From the NCBI GenBank assembly GCA_025618425.1, contig CM046851.1, forward strand, positions 7,925,969 through 7,989,968: DNA of 64,000 nucleotides, written 5' to 3'. Shown one piece after another: positions 1-14,300 of the stretch (the first letter of the stretch is position 1; every line of letters starts with the position of its first letter). Made by a program: the position numbers and the translations under genes. This DNA is from Heliocidaris tuberculata. Taxonomy: Eukaryota; Echinodermata; Echinoidea; Camarodonta; Echinometridae. Under the pieces are notes generated by a model. The model made no database searches. It was not told the DNA's origin and saw only the letters and a list, made by a program, of their open reading frames with translations.

Positions 1-2224
1 AATTGCTTGGAGACTGTTTCTTTCACAATGTAATGACATTACCAGAACTCCACTTTATCTTTAAAGAATAAAGAAATCATCAGTTGATTTTGATTCCCAC
101 AGGTGTACAAAAAAAAAAAGCAGCTTTTGTTATAGTGAAAGTTACACTTTTAGTCTTGTGCTCAGTAATGAATCTAGTGTTACAAATGAGTACAGTTTTG
201 TACAGAATTTTGGATGAATCAAAAAGATGAATCTTGTGCTTTTATTTGTAAGGTTCTAAATTTGAAGGAATCAAGAATAATGTTCTAGTACATAATATTC
301 CCCTATTGATGTACATATTTTGTTGTATTAGAGTTAGAGTTTAAGAAAGTGCAACTGTGATATGTCTAGTTTTCATGAGTCTGTTTACATGACTGATCAT
401 TCCCCCAATATATGTCCGTGGTTGTCTGGTTTGACTGCCATCAGTCAAAATGAATTCTCTCTTTGGTAGAGGCTCAATGTGAGCAGTCCAGTGGTGTAGT
501 GATGTCCGTGGTAGTCCTACTTGAGTACTATTGAGTGTTAGTTTTTAATCCCTCGTCAGTCATCATCTATCTGTATAATACACATGGATAAGTAAATTTA
601 CTTCAGTTAGTAACACATTTACAGCTCTATAAATCCCTCATTAATATTCTTATATGTTATGCATTTTCATTGTTTGTGACCCTTTTTCATAGACATTCAT
701 GAATCATTGTGTCAGTTAAAATGTGTAGTGTAAATCATTTTTTACTTTATTTGATATAGAACATGTTTAGCCAATGAGCACTTGTTGATACATTCTCAGA
801 TCTGTACAGAAAGATATGATTTGATGTCAAGTTCTCTTAGATTAGAACAGGATAATCAGAGAAACTGATACGCTGTAGGTAAAAGTATCAAAAAGCATTC
901 AACAACAAGAAGTGTCTGCATATTTCAAAGAAGAGAATAGAAAGCACTAGAATTTCAAAGTTGGCAACTTTAGAGTTGATTATGACATCAAAGTCACATG
1001 ACCTCAATGCAAACCTTAGATGGAACCTGAATTAAAATTGCTATAACTTTCTAAGTTGTATCCAACTTCCCCCCAATTTTGACTGACTTGTTTCCCTTAT
1101 TTTTCTCTTTTATATCAAAGAGCAAATTTAATCACCATCTGAGTTATATTTAATTGATACATTTTTCATCTCTATTAGTACTCAAAAAACACAAGATAAC
1201 AAAATGCATGAATCCCCTCTTTAATGCTCATCCATAACTCAGAAAAGATGATAAAAGAAGACTAATTATATCTCTTTGGCATGTGAATCTTGCTACCTTT
1301 AATGCATTATCATAACACATTAGCATGGGTCTGTACTCTGTATTGACATGAAAACTAACTCTACGCCTTTCATTTATAAAAAAGAAATATAATCCCAATG
1401 TATTGTTTCGAGCTGTTGTGTTAATACAAATATAAGACCTACATGTATTGGGAACATTAAAAAAAAAGACCCTACCCAGAAGATGTAAAGAAACTTGCCA
1501 TTTAGCATAAAGCCATTTGCAAAGGATGAACACCATATTATGGCTAACACCCCACCCTTTTAATTCAATAAGTGATTTTTGTGACTTTTTGTCACAGACA
1601 TTCCAATCTAAGTAATCTTGTAATATGGGAGCATTAATTTAAAGCCCTGATGTGAAAGAATTAATTTGATCTAGATGTATGATGGTGTCTTGATACTAGA
1701 TTACTGCATAAACATACCCATGTCATATGCATTTCTGCTAAAGAGCATGCAGTTGGACATCATGTTCTAATGAAATGCTCACAAACCACACAAGAAAACA
1801 AAGGGAAGGCTGCAGTTTGTTGCCAAAATAAAGAAACCTCTGCAAGCTCAGAGAGAAAAAAAAATCAAAGATTTCTAATAAATGTGACCAACTAAAACTC
1901 ATACAGTGTGTATTGTGAGGATGCATGATGGCTAAGTGGTAGAGCAATGCTCACTTAATCAGAACTTTCTGGCTTGTACCCTTTGATAAAGCATTAATCA
2001 ATTACAGATTCCCTGGGATAGACTTAATCCATAAGTCCACTGGTTGCTCTTATCCACAAGCATTTACATGCTTCCTCAGCAGTCAGGTTCAACAAGTGAT
2101 CAATCAATCAAGTACCAGTGGTAATAATAGTCAAGCTTCACTCTCCAATCACAAAGTAGGCTGGTAACTTGTTTTCATGATTAAATCAGTATGTACAATA
2201 TATACATGTCTGTGTGTATTGCAG
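1..2224 (+). other. Intron upstream of the first visible exon
   Basis: AT-rich sequence with no credible exon, ending in the acceptor tgtattgcag. Around 1921-2000 there is a tRNA-like word (TGGCTAAGTGG, then GTAGAGC) suggesting an old SINE fragment. Nothing else is supported. Confidence 0.6.
1921..2100 (+). repeat. Possible tRNA-derived SINE fragment
   Basis: TGGCTAAGTGGTAGAGCA resembles the A-box half of a tRNA gene. No convincing B box or cloverleaf follows, so this is at best a relic. Related tRNA-like words occur at 4260-4340, 11045-11125 and 15975-16040. Confidence 0.25.
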
Positions 2225-2352
2225 GGGATGATGTGTCTATGACTGGAGACCAGTCTCTGCTGACACCCCAGGAGATCAGGACCATGGGAGATGACTCTGT
2301 TGTCAACGACCACCGCCGCTCATGGGAGGAGGATTGGATGCGGGGAGAGCCA
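2225..2352 (+). CDS. Ank: Ankyrin exon: linker between ankyrin repeats and ZU5
   Basis: Acceptor tattgcag, donor cca|gtaaga. It enters with two bases of a split codon and ends on a codon boundary. The peptide contains [20 protein letters not shown], which matches the conserved ankyrin segment following the repeats (MTGD, then a GDDS-type motif). In vertebrate ankyrins this is the acidic linker between the 24 ankyrin repeats and the spectrin-binding block. It is the first exon of the gene in this window; earlier exons are outside. Confidence 0.9.
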
Positions 2353-5300
2353 GTAAGAGACAGGGATAACAAAATGATAGCAATTGGTTATGTTGTAAAA
2401 TGACAGTTTGTGCCTTGTGATAGTCCCTTACAACCAGAACCATACTTGTAGCATCCCAAATTTTCTTTAATAATAACAATAATGATAATAATAATAATGA
2501 TAATAATGATAATAATATTGAATATTTAGGAGTGCTACATGTAAAAACAGAATGTACCATAGCGCTTCCAAAATTACAGATTTGAAAAGAAAAGACAACA
2601 GCAATAGCAACAAGACGGACTTTAAAAAGTAAGAGATTACATTAGAACATTATATTACTGGGGAAAGAGATATGTCTTTGGGGATCCTTTGAAAGTGGAA
2701 TTGCATTACTACAGGATTTAAATTGAGAATGAGAGTCCATATGTATATGTCCAAGATATGTTGGTGCCTGAAAACATGCATAATTGAAGAATACGTAACA
2801 AGTAGCACTTATTCGTTAGAATATTACATTTGTCACAAACTCTAAAAAAAAAAAAAGTTTAAAACAACTATCATTGTCAATTTATACCATTTAAAACACC
2901 CAAACCATTCTTTGTTTTTTTAATCAGACAGTAGGGTTAGATGAAAAAAGAATATTACATGTCTCCCAAAATAGACCGCTTCGGTAATGTATGCAAATTT
3001 TATACATACATGTACCTTTCAAACAAAGGTTGTTCTTGACAGCCTGAAAGCTTGCCGGACATAGCAACAAGTAATGTATGCAAACTGGATTCCAAGCATT
3101 GAGGCTCATTTATAAAAAGCAGGTTAATGGAATAGCTCGTCACTACGTGCTCGGAGAAGAAGTGTGCATAAAATTTGTATACACGTACATTACAGAACCG
3201 GTCTATTGCCAAAGATCTGAATAAAGTAGCCTCGCAAATTTTCTTAGAACTGAAAGTGCAGTGTTGTGATGTTGGAGAAATAGTTCTGTTTACTGTTATT
3301 GTTGCTTAGAACATTTGGTGACAGACTATTCAATTCACCTGTTTCGTTTGATAGCATTACTATAGGTGGAATCATACACTACCTGTTACTATGACAGACA
3401 AGGCTCTGACAAGCTTTTTGGTTGTTAAATCAACTTTTGTTTATTAAAGAAGTGCGCATAAAATTTGAATACACTAGTAGCAAGAAATCTACTATGAATA
3501 GACCAGTTTGCAAATGTATTCAAATTGTGTGCATGCCTCTACTACAGCTAGAGACAATACCAAAGTTTGCTAAAGGCATGCTGACATAGCAACACTTGAT
3601 ATGTACATGCAGCCTGCATTCTGTTACTTGAAATAAAATTGATAGTAACAGGTGACTGCAATAGTTGGTTGAGGTTCTTGGGTAGAAGTGTCCATAAATT
3701 TGAATATGTTTGTGAACTGGTTTATTGACTCTTAATCTGCTTACACTTGCCCCTTTCACCCAATAGATCATGAACTACTACACTGGTCATGAATCTCTCT
3801 CTGGCCACTACGGGGGTGACAAACAGCGCCCTGCCTACAGCCCAACCGGTTACAGCACCATGGACTCCAGAAACAGCACCCTTAACAGGGACTTCAACGC
3901 CCCCTTGGGCCGCCCTGATGACAGCATCGAGGGAGAGATGATCACAGTTACTACTGAAGTAAGCCGAAAACCTTTTGACACAAATTTCAACTTTTGTGTC
4001 AATAATTTTTTTAAATGTTGCATTCCACTGATTTATATATTGATATATTGTAATGAGGCACCATTCTATTTGTTTATAAATCTTATTACCACACAACAAA
4101 AGTAAGGTAATAATCATTAAAAAGATAAAGAATAAAAAAAACAAACTCAATTCTTGTATGGAAGATTTTCTTTTTTCACTAATAGTAATATATCGTATAT
4201 CGTACATGTATGTACATGCACTCGTAGGTTGGAAAAGACCAATGGTTAGTGAATACACATTCTACACTGCTACATGGTAGTCTGTGGCAATTGGACATCA
4301 AAAATACGAGATTGAAAAGGTGAAAGTTCGAATCTCACTAACCTGCAGCATGTGCAAGTTGTCTGGGAAAGTACCTCTTCTTAGCTGACCAGCTAAACCA
4401 TAAGTTCAGGATAATTGGAATTTTAAGCATCAAACTTTGTTTATTTTTGCATGCAGTAATACAGCAGTTATGTGTTTTCACCATGACCATATTGGTTTAG
4501 GAGTACCAGGTTATATATTGTAACCGTACATTGGATGAGTGCGTACATGTATGTTTTATCAGCTACATGTTTACACTACCATGAATTAAAAATCCTTTCA
4601 TCCAGTGTGCATTCACGCACATACCCAGAGGGAAGAAGACACTGATGGTATTGAAGCACTTCTGCGTCAGTGATTTTGTGGTTTCCTATTTCACAATAAT
4701 GCTGTTATATCAATGTCATATCATGTTAAATGTTGTGGACTGCTGTAGCTCATTTACCCTCCATCTGACAATCTTTACCCCAGAGCACCGTGGAGTCGGC
4801 ACCACCTCTTCTTAGCTCCACCCCCAACCGTCTCTCCACGGGTCCCGTCATAACGGTCAACGGCAAGACCTACAACATCGGGGATCCCTTTGTTGATGAG
4901 AACGGCCGCCTGGTCCCTGGCAAATCCTTCGGTCCTAACGGCCGGCCAGTGTCCGTCACACTCGACAATGCACCTATCAACCAGATGCCATTCTTTGCGG
5001 GGTAGGAACTTTATATCCAGTGAAGAATATAGCATCCAATACAAATGAGCACATCATACAATATATTTCCAGGAGTTGTGGAATTATTTTTCTGATTCAT
5101 ATAAAGTGTGTAGAGTATGGAATGCACAAGTGTAACATTTTTATTAATTCTGCATAGTAACCTATGCTGTATTTGATGTATTTGGCATAAAATAGAAGCC
5201 TGGGTTGCATGGGTACCTGGCCGGATTTATCCCCAGAAGTTGCCTTAATAACAGCTGCCCAAGCTAAAGCTTTGGTAATAATTCCATACTGCTTCTGAAG

Positions 5301-8300
5301 TACATGTACATGGAGCATTGTACATCATAATGTGATATGTGCTTTACAAATATGGAATGATTATCATTTGATTTTTTTGCCCTCCCCCCTCTCTCTCTCT
5401 CTTTTTCTCACAGGTTCTTGATCAGCTTCATCGTGGATGCCCGTGGTGGCACCATGCGCAGCTGTCGTCTACCCGGCCTCCGTGTGGTGGTGCCTCCGCA
5501 GCGCGCCTCTGGCCCCACCCGGGTCACCTGTCGCCTCATCAAGCGAACCAAGCTCACCACCCAGCCACCGCTCATGGAGAATGAGTCCCTGGCTAGCCGA
5601 GTCCTGGAGGTCGGACCAGCAAACACCCAGTTCTTAGGGTAGGCCAACCATGTTGCCAACTAACCAAACCCCCCCCCCCCAAACACTCGTGTTGTGCAGT
5701 ATTGCCTCTCTCTCGTCCACCTTTGCGGTGTATCATTCACAAACTAACACCGTTGCCAGTAAAATTTCATCATCGTTTCACTTGTCTGGGTGTTTTCCTC
5801 AGTTTTTCCATTGCAAATTTTCTCAGAAGTTTCATTTAACACCACACTGATGAACAAAATCTGAAACAAGACAACCAGAAATTTCCTAAATTCATACAAT
5901 AAAAACCGAAAAATTTACCCCCTTTTTAACATTTTCGATGGGTCCTCGTCTTCCCTTTTTTTTCCAGTATGTATTTTTTTTTCAGAGTTAGGTGAAATAT
6001 AATTTTATGGCCAGGTACCCTTTTTCTGTTTTTTAATAGACATACATCTTGTACCTACTCATTTGTATTTTGTTTCCATTACATGTTGCTTTTTGTTTCC
6101 TCCAAAAATATCATGCATTGTACTTTAATCAAGTTAAATAATCATATTCTGATCAGCTTTTGCTAAGTGCAATTTATGTATGGGTTATGGGATAATATGT
6201 GTTCATTACGTATTTGCATCACCGCTTAAAAAGCACCCGCAAATTAAATTTACAAGAAAGCATTTTGTTAAGCAAGTAAAGGAAATATATCTCACAACTT
6301 TTTTTTTGTAGTTCTAGTAAATCTATATTTTCTGCCTTAAATTGCGGGTCTTTCATTTTTTTTTTCCAGTAGACTTTAATTTTCATTAACATCCTGCAAA
6401 TTTGATTTAATAAGCATTATTTTCATTTGAATATTTGATTCCAATGCTAGTTTTTGATTGTTGATTATTAGATAATACGATTAGCTTATTCTTCCAAAAA
6501 GTTTTTATCATATGTCAATTACATTTCAGCAATCATTGTTTAATATTGACCAAGTTCTCTATTTTCACCATAAACTGCTTTAAAAATATAAATGTACTTG
6601 TTCATCACTTGTTTGTCATTGTATGTATGCAAGTTATTTTTAACAACCAATGCTCAAATAATTTAATTTTTGTTATTGATATTTATACACAAAGTTTTTG
6701 CTTTAAGTCAGTGTATAATGTATTTTTCATGTATATGTTTCTCATTATTATTGTCACTCATTGCCAAAGTCATTTTGTCAGATGAAAAGTCACATTAATA
6801 ACAGTGAATATTAGAATTTTGAGACAAAATTTAGTATTGCATTTTTTGGGGTTGCATTTCTTAACATGAAGCTTGCTTTCTTCAATTAACGTCTAATGCT
6901 TTACTAAGAATGTTTCAAATATGAAGATTAGCGAACTCTTGATACCATGTAATTGCTTCTCTAACAAAGTTAACAGTCATTACTCCTCATCATTTTGCTG
7001 TTTAACAATAGCAACTTATTACAACAGTAGTCAGTTTGAGTGCATTTCGAAAAATGTTTTTTAGACATTCACTAATTCTTGAGCATAAACAAAGATAAGC
7101 GTATTCAGCAGATTTTGTTTGTTATTGTGTGTTGTGTATTAACTCGTTTTTGTAACATTTAATGCAGTTTGTTTTTCACCTTGTGTTCTAACGTCACAAT
7201 TGTCTTTGTCTCTTTTCCCTCCAAATTTCTTCTGATGGACTTGTTTTAATTCCTTTGATTTAAACATTTGGCTCCTCTCATGCCGACATCCATCCCGCCC
7301 TCCTCCTCCTCATCCTCCTCCTCATCTCGTCTCCGTGACGACCCTTCATCCTCGAATCATCTCCATCTTCCATCCCCGTTTGGTTTTTATCATTGTTCCA
7401 TCCAACAACTTATTTGACCTCCCTTGGACCATTTGAACTCTGAACTCTGACCTCAGGGGTCTTGGCAATAAGAGCGTGACCTATCCTCCCCTTAACGACG
7501 GCGAAGCCCTCTGTAGCCGAATCGTTGAAATGGGGCCGCCGAGTGAAAAGTTTTTGCGGTATGTGTGAATGAGAGTAACTTGTCTTGTCTTGTGATGCAC
7601 TTTCACTGCATGTTACAGCAAAGAATGATCGGCATGTTTCTGATCATTAAAAATAATCGGATATTGATGGTAAGGAACACCAATCATGCATATTCATGAG
7701 GCTGTTTTATCTGTGCATGGTTTTGCCGTGCGGCATGTTTTCTTATAATATCACACGTGTAAATGCACAAGAATGGTAAAAAGTTTCCCCAAAGAATGAT
7801 CCCTTCACAAACATTCACATCATTAGCTCAATAAAAAAAGATGAATTCAATCAATGCTGGATTTAGATAGATAAAAAAAGTTCATTTGTTCTGCATACTA
7901 TTTCACTTCCTATCATCTCACTAGGGTAATTGCATGACTTTTTGAATTTGAAAGCTTTCCTTGAAAGCGGCTGATTTTAATGATGACTTTTGGAAATTGA
8001 GCCTTAGAATACAGGGAAGTAGAACGATAAGAAATGCATGTATACAAAGAATGCATCAAGTCTATGGGGTTATGAAGCATTTAGGGCATGCATTACATGT
8101 AAGTCCTGAATACATGTCTGAACATAGAAACCACTTTCATTAATCTGAATCCAATCCAAATCAATCCAAAGTATTTATAGAGCACCTTTTCCTTGCAGTT
8201 TTAAATTGCTTTATAATTTGATCTACAGGAGTCTCATCTATATTTAGATTTGAAAAAAAGGAAAAGAAATTGGCTTTATTTTCGGTTGTACATGGAAACT

Positions 8301-11300
8301 GTACTAATAAAGTGTAGATCTACTGATACATTTAGATGTTAATATTCAGAAAATAATAAAAAGAAAAATTCTCAAAAGTTATAGAATGGGAGAAATCTTA
8401 AATATTGTTAATAGACCGGTTGAGTAATGTATTCAAATTTTATACATACCTTTCAAACAAATGTTGTTCTTGACAACCTGAAAGCTTGCCTGAGGCTTGC
8501 CAGACATAGCAACAAGTTATGTATGAAAACTGGATTCCAAGCACTGAGGCTCATTTATAAAAAGCAGGTCAATGGAATAGCTCATTACTGGGTGCTCAGA
8601 GAAGAAATGTGCGTAATTTGAATACATTACAGAACCGGTCTACTGAATTCATTTGCTACTTTTATGATTATAATAATAACACTGATCTTTTTTTTTTATT
8701 GGGCATAGTGAATCGAATTGACTTCTTCATGGGCTTTTTGAAATTGTTTTATTCCAGTAAATTAAGATTAAGCTGTGCCATGTTTAATTTTTCTGATCGT
8801 CAAATATGAGTATATGTTAAACAAGTAAATGCTAAACTTGGAAAACAAATGAATCACCCATTTTTCATCCTCCTTTCATGCACAACTTGTACAGTTTTCA
8901 ACAAGTTGAAATTACAGTGAATTTGAGTGAATGAAGATCATATATTTTGTTGCTTCATTTCAATTACAACCTATCACAAATTCCAAGTCTTACCCATGCA
9001 CAAAAGGAGTCAACCTACATGTAAAAGAAACCCAATTATTTTTTGTATATATTTCCCTTGTGTGTTTTCTGATATCCATAATGTCTCTCCCTTCATTTAT
9101 TCCCAACTTTCTCTTATTTATCATACCAATATGGAACTGCAAAACTGTGTTATGTGTGTGTTTTCCCCCCAATATCACCTAGTTTTAAGAATAATCTAAT
9201 TGGGTAATTTGAGTGCTAGAGTTGATTACAGGACACGTTGAATCAAAAAAGTCTAGTAGACTCTCGTCTCTCAATTTCCTAACGTTAGTGTAGACAAAAA
9301 CATTCGTATTTAACTATTAACTTTCGTTACCAGATGCATGGTGTGAAAAAAAATACAGCATCATGAGATTCTTTTTTTTTTTTCTTCCTTCAATTACTCT
9401 TATACTCTTGATTTGTTTCTGTATATACTCAAGGCATGTTTTGAAGTGCTGTTTGATTTAATCCCATTTACAGAATGATTGCAGAGAATTTTTGTAGACT
9501 CAGTCTCTAGGAGTTGGGATTTTTTTTTTGTTCACAAGATTAGAGTTACATGTATAAGAATTCTTGATGCAACACAATGATGTTCTAATGTAAAATTTCA
9601 TGTAATATACTATTTATAATGTACTAAAACATTAAAAAAAGGAGTGACTCATTTTTTTGTTAGAGATCTTTTAGTTGGATTAAAATTTTGAAGGATATGT
9701 TTTTAGAATACTCCCATATTGCAAGGTATTGTTAGTGGACGCAATTAGAATTCATGGTGAAAAAGTTTCAGCACAAGTTTTAGAAGTACATTTAACTGCA
9801 ATGCTAACATTACATGTGCAAATTCAGTGGAATTTTGTTAATCAAGTCATAGTATTTATAACACCTAGATACATGTACATGTACAATGTAGTTCTGTACA
9901 TTTTGTTGTGAAGTCCCAAAATTTTATTAATTCATTAGCTGCACTTCCATTGATCACTGAACTCGGATACGCTCGCTATTCATAAGAACCGCTATTCATA
10001 GAAAACCGCTATTCATTTAACATGCGCTATGAATAGCGGTCCTTATGAGTAGTTATTAATAGTGGTCCTTATGAATGGATGTCCTTATGAATAGCGAGGA
10101 AATTTGTCTATGGTTTGCTCGCTATTCAGAAGGACCGCTATTCGCACAAAGCCGCTATTCATTTAGTCACGCGTTATGGTAGCGGTCCTTATGAATAAGT
10201 GGTCCTTTTGAATAGCAGTCCTTATGACTAGCAAGGTTACCCCACTGAACTACATGTACAATTGCACTGGTACCCACTAGCTTTCATAGCTTGTAAAGAT
10301 ATTTTAAAAAAAATGCATTGATAGATACAGGTATGTATGAAGAAACAGAAGAAATAGGGAAAATCGTAATCATCAAAACAGAGATAGCAAAAACATCAAT
10401 GTTCGCTTATATGATAGGCAGTTGGTTTGTGAAAAATGAAAACTCTGCATCAAAGGCTGGAGATGATTTTATAGGGTGCAAATTTAAAAGGGGGCCTCCT
10501 ACTACCATTTGTTAAAATCTGTAGCATTCATTGCCTTTCAAGTTGTAACTCTTCCATTCCCATACAGATACCTCCTCTCCTTTAGCTCATTGACCACTCG
10601 TTTCCTGTAGGCAATGGGTCAGCTGAAGTTAGAGAACAAGAAAATTAAAATCTTATACTTATATAAAGATGAGCATTACATAGAACCTGATGAGTAAAAA
10701 AAATAATTTCCAAACATCATGAACTGTTAGTTAGGAACATTGCTTTTAAGGAACTAATGGGTGAATAAATATGCTGCTCATTCTTAATTCATCTTTTTCA
10801 TATTGATATCTAACATTGTCCTCTTTCCATCTCAACAGACCAGTCCTGATCGAGGTACCACACTTTGCCTCGCTGCGCGGTAACGAGCGTGAGATCGTGA
10901 TCCTTCGCAGCGAGACTGGAGAGACGTGGAAGGAACATTCTCTTGATGCAACGGATGAGGAGATTCAGAAAAACATGGAGGGATATGATGTTGAGGGTAA
11001 TTCTGAAGTTTCCATGGACTTCATATTTTCTTTGGAGGGGGGGGGGGGGGCACTATGGTATAGAAGTCCATACTAAGGACTTTCTGCCCCAAGTTCAAAT
11101 CCCAGCTTGGGCCCAGTGCTTCTCTCCTCAGACAAGGTATTTTGTCTGTTGTTGTCTTTTTGTTTGGTTTATGGTGAACATACATGTGCAGATTTCCTGT
11201 TGTCAGACTTTCCTATGTTATCAGACCCTTCTGGTAAGTCCATCTCCCTACAGAGGAAATGTCATGTCGTATCCCTTTGTAAATCTCTGTTTTTAAAAAG

Positions 11301-14300
11301 GATGATTGGGAATGGAGTTCATGAAAATATTTGTGAATTTCCAAAGCATTATAATACATTGATACACATGTAAATGTGTGATATAGTCCCTTTACAGAAA
11401 GAGTTCCAGCATGGAATTACAATTTTTTGGCACTCACACTTTAATAGAAGTGTTGTATAATAGTGGAAACGAAATGGTGCTCAAATCATGGGTTGCCACA
11501 ACATTTAAAGGGACTCTAATGTTTGACATTGTTTGCTACCCTCTATAGACAATGACCAGTCCAAGGGGCAGACGGACCGCCGCATGTGTCGCATCCTGAC
11601 CAAGGACTTCCCACAATACTTTGCCATCATCTCGAGGATTCGTCAGGAGACCAACACCATTGGGCCGTCGGGAGGCATGCTCAACTCTACTGTTGTACCA
11701 CAGGTCCAAGCAGTGTTCCCTGAGGGAACCCTCACCAAGAAGATCAAAGTCGGACTTCAGGTGAGAAAAAAAGCAACATGTTATTATTATGCTTTTTCTT
11801 CTTTTCAGCACATAATGTCATGATTTGGACATAAAGCGTGTCTGAAAGCTCTCAGTAAACATTGATTTCTGTTCAAGTCATTGTTCTTTACCTTTGAGTT
11901 TAAATATGATAGTTCTTATTTTGACCACATTCATTTCACCAGGTTAAGTTAGGTTAGATTGGGTCCCGATCGGGTTGCAGGTTAAGTTTAGGATTGGGTT
12001 CAGGGTTAGGTTTGTAGTTATGTTTAGTGTTGGGAATGGAAATGAAGATTGGAATGTGGTTCGTGTGAGTAACTAACTGTGGAGCAACTGTTGCATGATT
12101 ACACATTGTACACTCATTTCATTAACACCCTTGCACGTACTGTACCTCTTTTCAGGCTCAACCAGTTGGAAATGATGTCGTCAAGAAGGTCCTTGGGAAC
12201 CGTGTCATGGTAAGCCCCATCGTCACCATCGAGCCGAGACGCCGGAAATTCCATAAACCCATCACGGTCACCATCCCTGTACCCACAGCCTACAACCAAG
12301 GGGTGATCAATGGGTATGGAGGGGACTTCCCTACATTGAGGCTGCTCTGTAGTATTACAGGTACGTCTGAACATCTTTATACTGTTAGGATGTGTATTGG
12401 ATGCTAAATAGTTATAGCGTTTACAGAGCTGCCCACCAGTACGGATTTTCCGTAATTGTCACGGAATTCAAACGCAAATACAGAATGTGGATTTCCCCTC
12501 TAAAATTACAGATTTGAAGAAATCTGATTATGCACTATTCGTCCTATAGTTTCGCACATGTATTTGTCATCACTCAAACTTTCACACTCATATTATATTA
12601 TTTTCGCTGTTCCCGGAACTCCACACTGTGTATGTACTTAAAGTGCGTACAGAAAAGAGACTGCGAACGTACACACACTTTTACTTTCACCGCACACGCA
12701 AACCTCTAGCTCAAGCACTAGCGGTGTGGCTGCTCTTACACATCGAGGTGCTAGGCGAAGCCAGCCAGCCTAGCCTGCCTGCTCGGTGTGGCTGCCGCTT
12801 GGTGCAAGGCGGCAGTATGTGGAGCCGCGCCGTAGTGGAATCGAAAGAATGAACAGGGAATGTGAGTTTTTAGCTGCTTTTTTATGTTTCCAGATCTAAA
12901 TTACGGATTTCAACGGCAAAATACGAATTTTCAGCTTGTCAAGTACGGAAAAGCTTGGCCAGAGGTTGGCAGCTCTGCATTTAGATGAATGTATGTGTTT
13001 TTTGTTGAGTCATGATTAAGCATGTTTCATTTGTCTTCTCCAGGTGGTACAGCACCAGCGCAATGGGAAGACATCACTGGTACGACCCCACTGACCTTCG
13101 TTAACGACTGTGTATCATTCACTACAACTGTTTCAGCAAGGCAAGAAACTTTTCATTCATTCATTTCTTTCCAGCTACATGTACATGTAGTCTTAATAGA
13201 GTTTACACAATTAGGTACACAGTGCTAAGTCAGAAAAAATTGAAATAACAGATTATGAAACATTTTGCAATCCCCCAGCTACATATTGGCACATGTATGG
13301 AAATATCTAGCATAAAAAACATTATCTATCTCTTTAGATATTTCATAAATTTTTCAAAATCTTGGTATTTCATTTTATTGTGATCCATTTTAATACTGTT
13401 GAGCACTTGCTCTAAGAATTGGTCAGTGTGCTAAGTGAAGCATGATGCATTCTTTCAACTATACAATGTATGTCATATCCCATGTCACAGATATATCAAA
13501 TTTCATATTTCACTTCATTTCTACCCTAGATTCTGGCTAATGGACTGCAAAGAGATCGACCAGGCAAGTAACTTTGCCCGAGAACTCTACCAAGAACTCA
13601 AGGCAGTGCCCTTCATGGCCAAGTTTGTTGTTTACGCTAAGACGCATGACCCTGTAGAAGGGAGAGTACGTGTCTTCTGCGTCACAGACGACAAGAGCGA
13701 CAAATCTCTAGAGCAGCAAGAAAACTTCAAGGAAGTTGCAAGGAGTAAATTTGTTGAGGTAAGAAATCTGCAAAATATTTGTATTAGTTTTCCTATGTGA
13801 TACAGGTTTATTCATTTTTTTTCTTTTTGAAGGATAATTTGGTCATCATTAAACCATCATTACACTCAGATTTACTAAGATGTGTTGTAATTATATCATT
13901 TTGGGCAATAAATTGTTGATTCATTTATTGTCAGATGTCCATGTATGTTGGATGCCTTTTGGGGAGGGAGGCTTCCATTTATTTCTGTTATTCATGAAAA
14001 TATTATTGATCAGTCTCCAAAATATGAATCAGCTGGTCCTGATCAAGTTCCAGCCACAGTGAGATCGTTCCTTTATCCTAACATTACATTCTTCTAGCGA
14101 GAAGCTGTGTCGGCATTTCATGATACTCATATTTTCGAGAGAAGCGACTACATGTAGATGTATATCATTGAGTTTATCTGATACCCTGCAGGTTCTAGAG
14201 AGCAGACCTGTCTACATTGAGATGGCAGGTAACCTCGTTCCCGTTCAGAAGTCAGGAGACCAGCTCAACCTCGCGTTCACCGCCTTCCACGAGAACAGGC

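Larger units (their letters stand above)
2353..3766 (+). other. Intron with microsatellite and two TIR elements
   Basis: Contains an AAT/GAT-type microsatellite at about 2466-2518, a TA-flanked inverted-repeat element at 2972-3205 and a diverged copy at 3499-3724 that ends only 43 bases before the next exon. Confidence 0.7.
7559..10838 (+). other. Intron with MITE and palindromic repeat array
   Basis: Holds a MITE at 8412-8642 and a composite inverted-repeat array at about 9966-10243. No further exon seen. Confidence 0.7.

Noticed and set aside
3722..4258. 178-residue minus-strand reading frame
   Set aside because: It lies antisense to the conserved ankyrin exon at 3767-3958 and runs into intron; no protein-like composition outside the overlap.
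4260..4340. tRNA-like sequence with a B-box-like word
   Set aside because: No complete cloverleaf or A box; better seen as a SINE relic than a tRNA gene.
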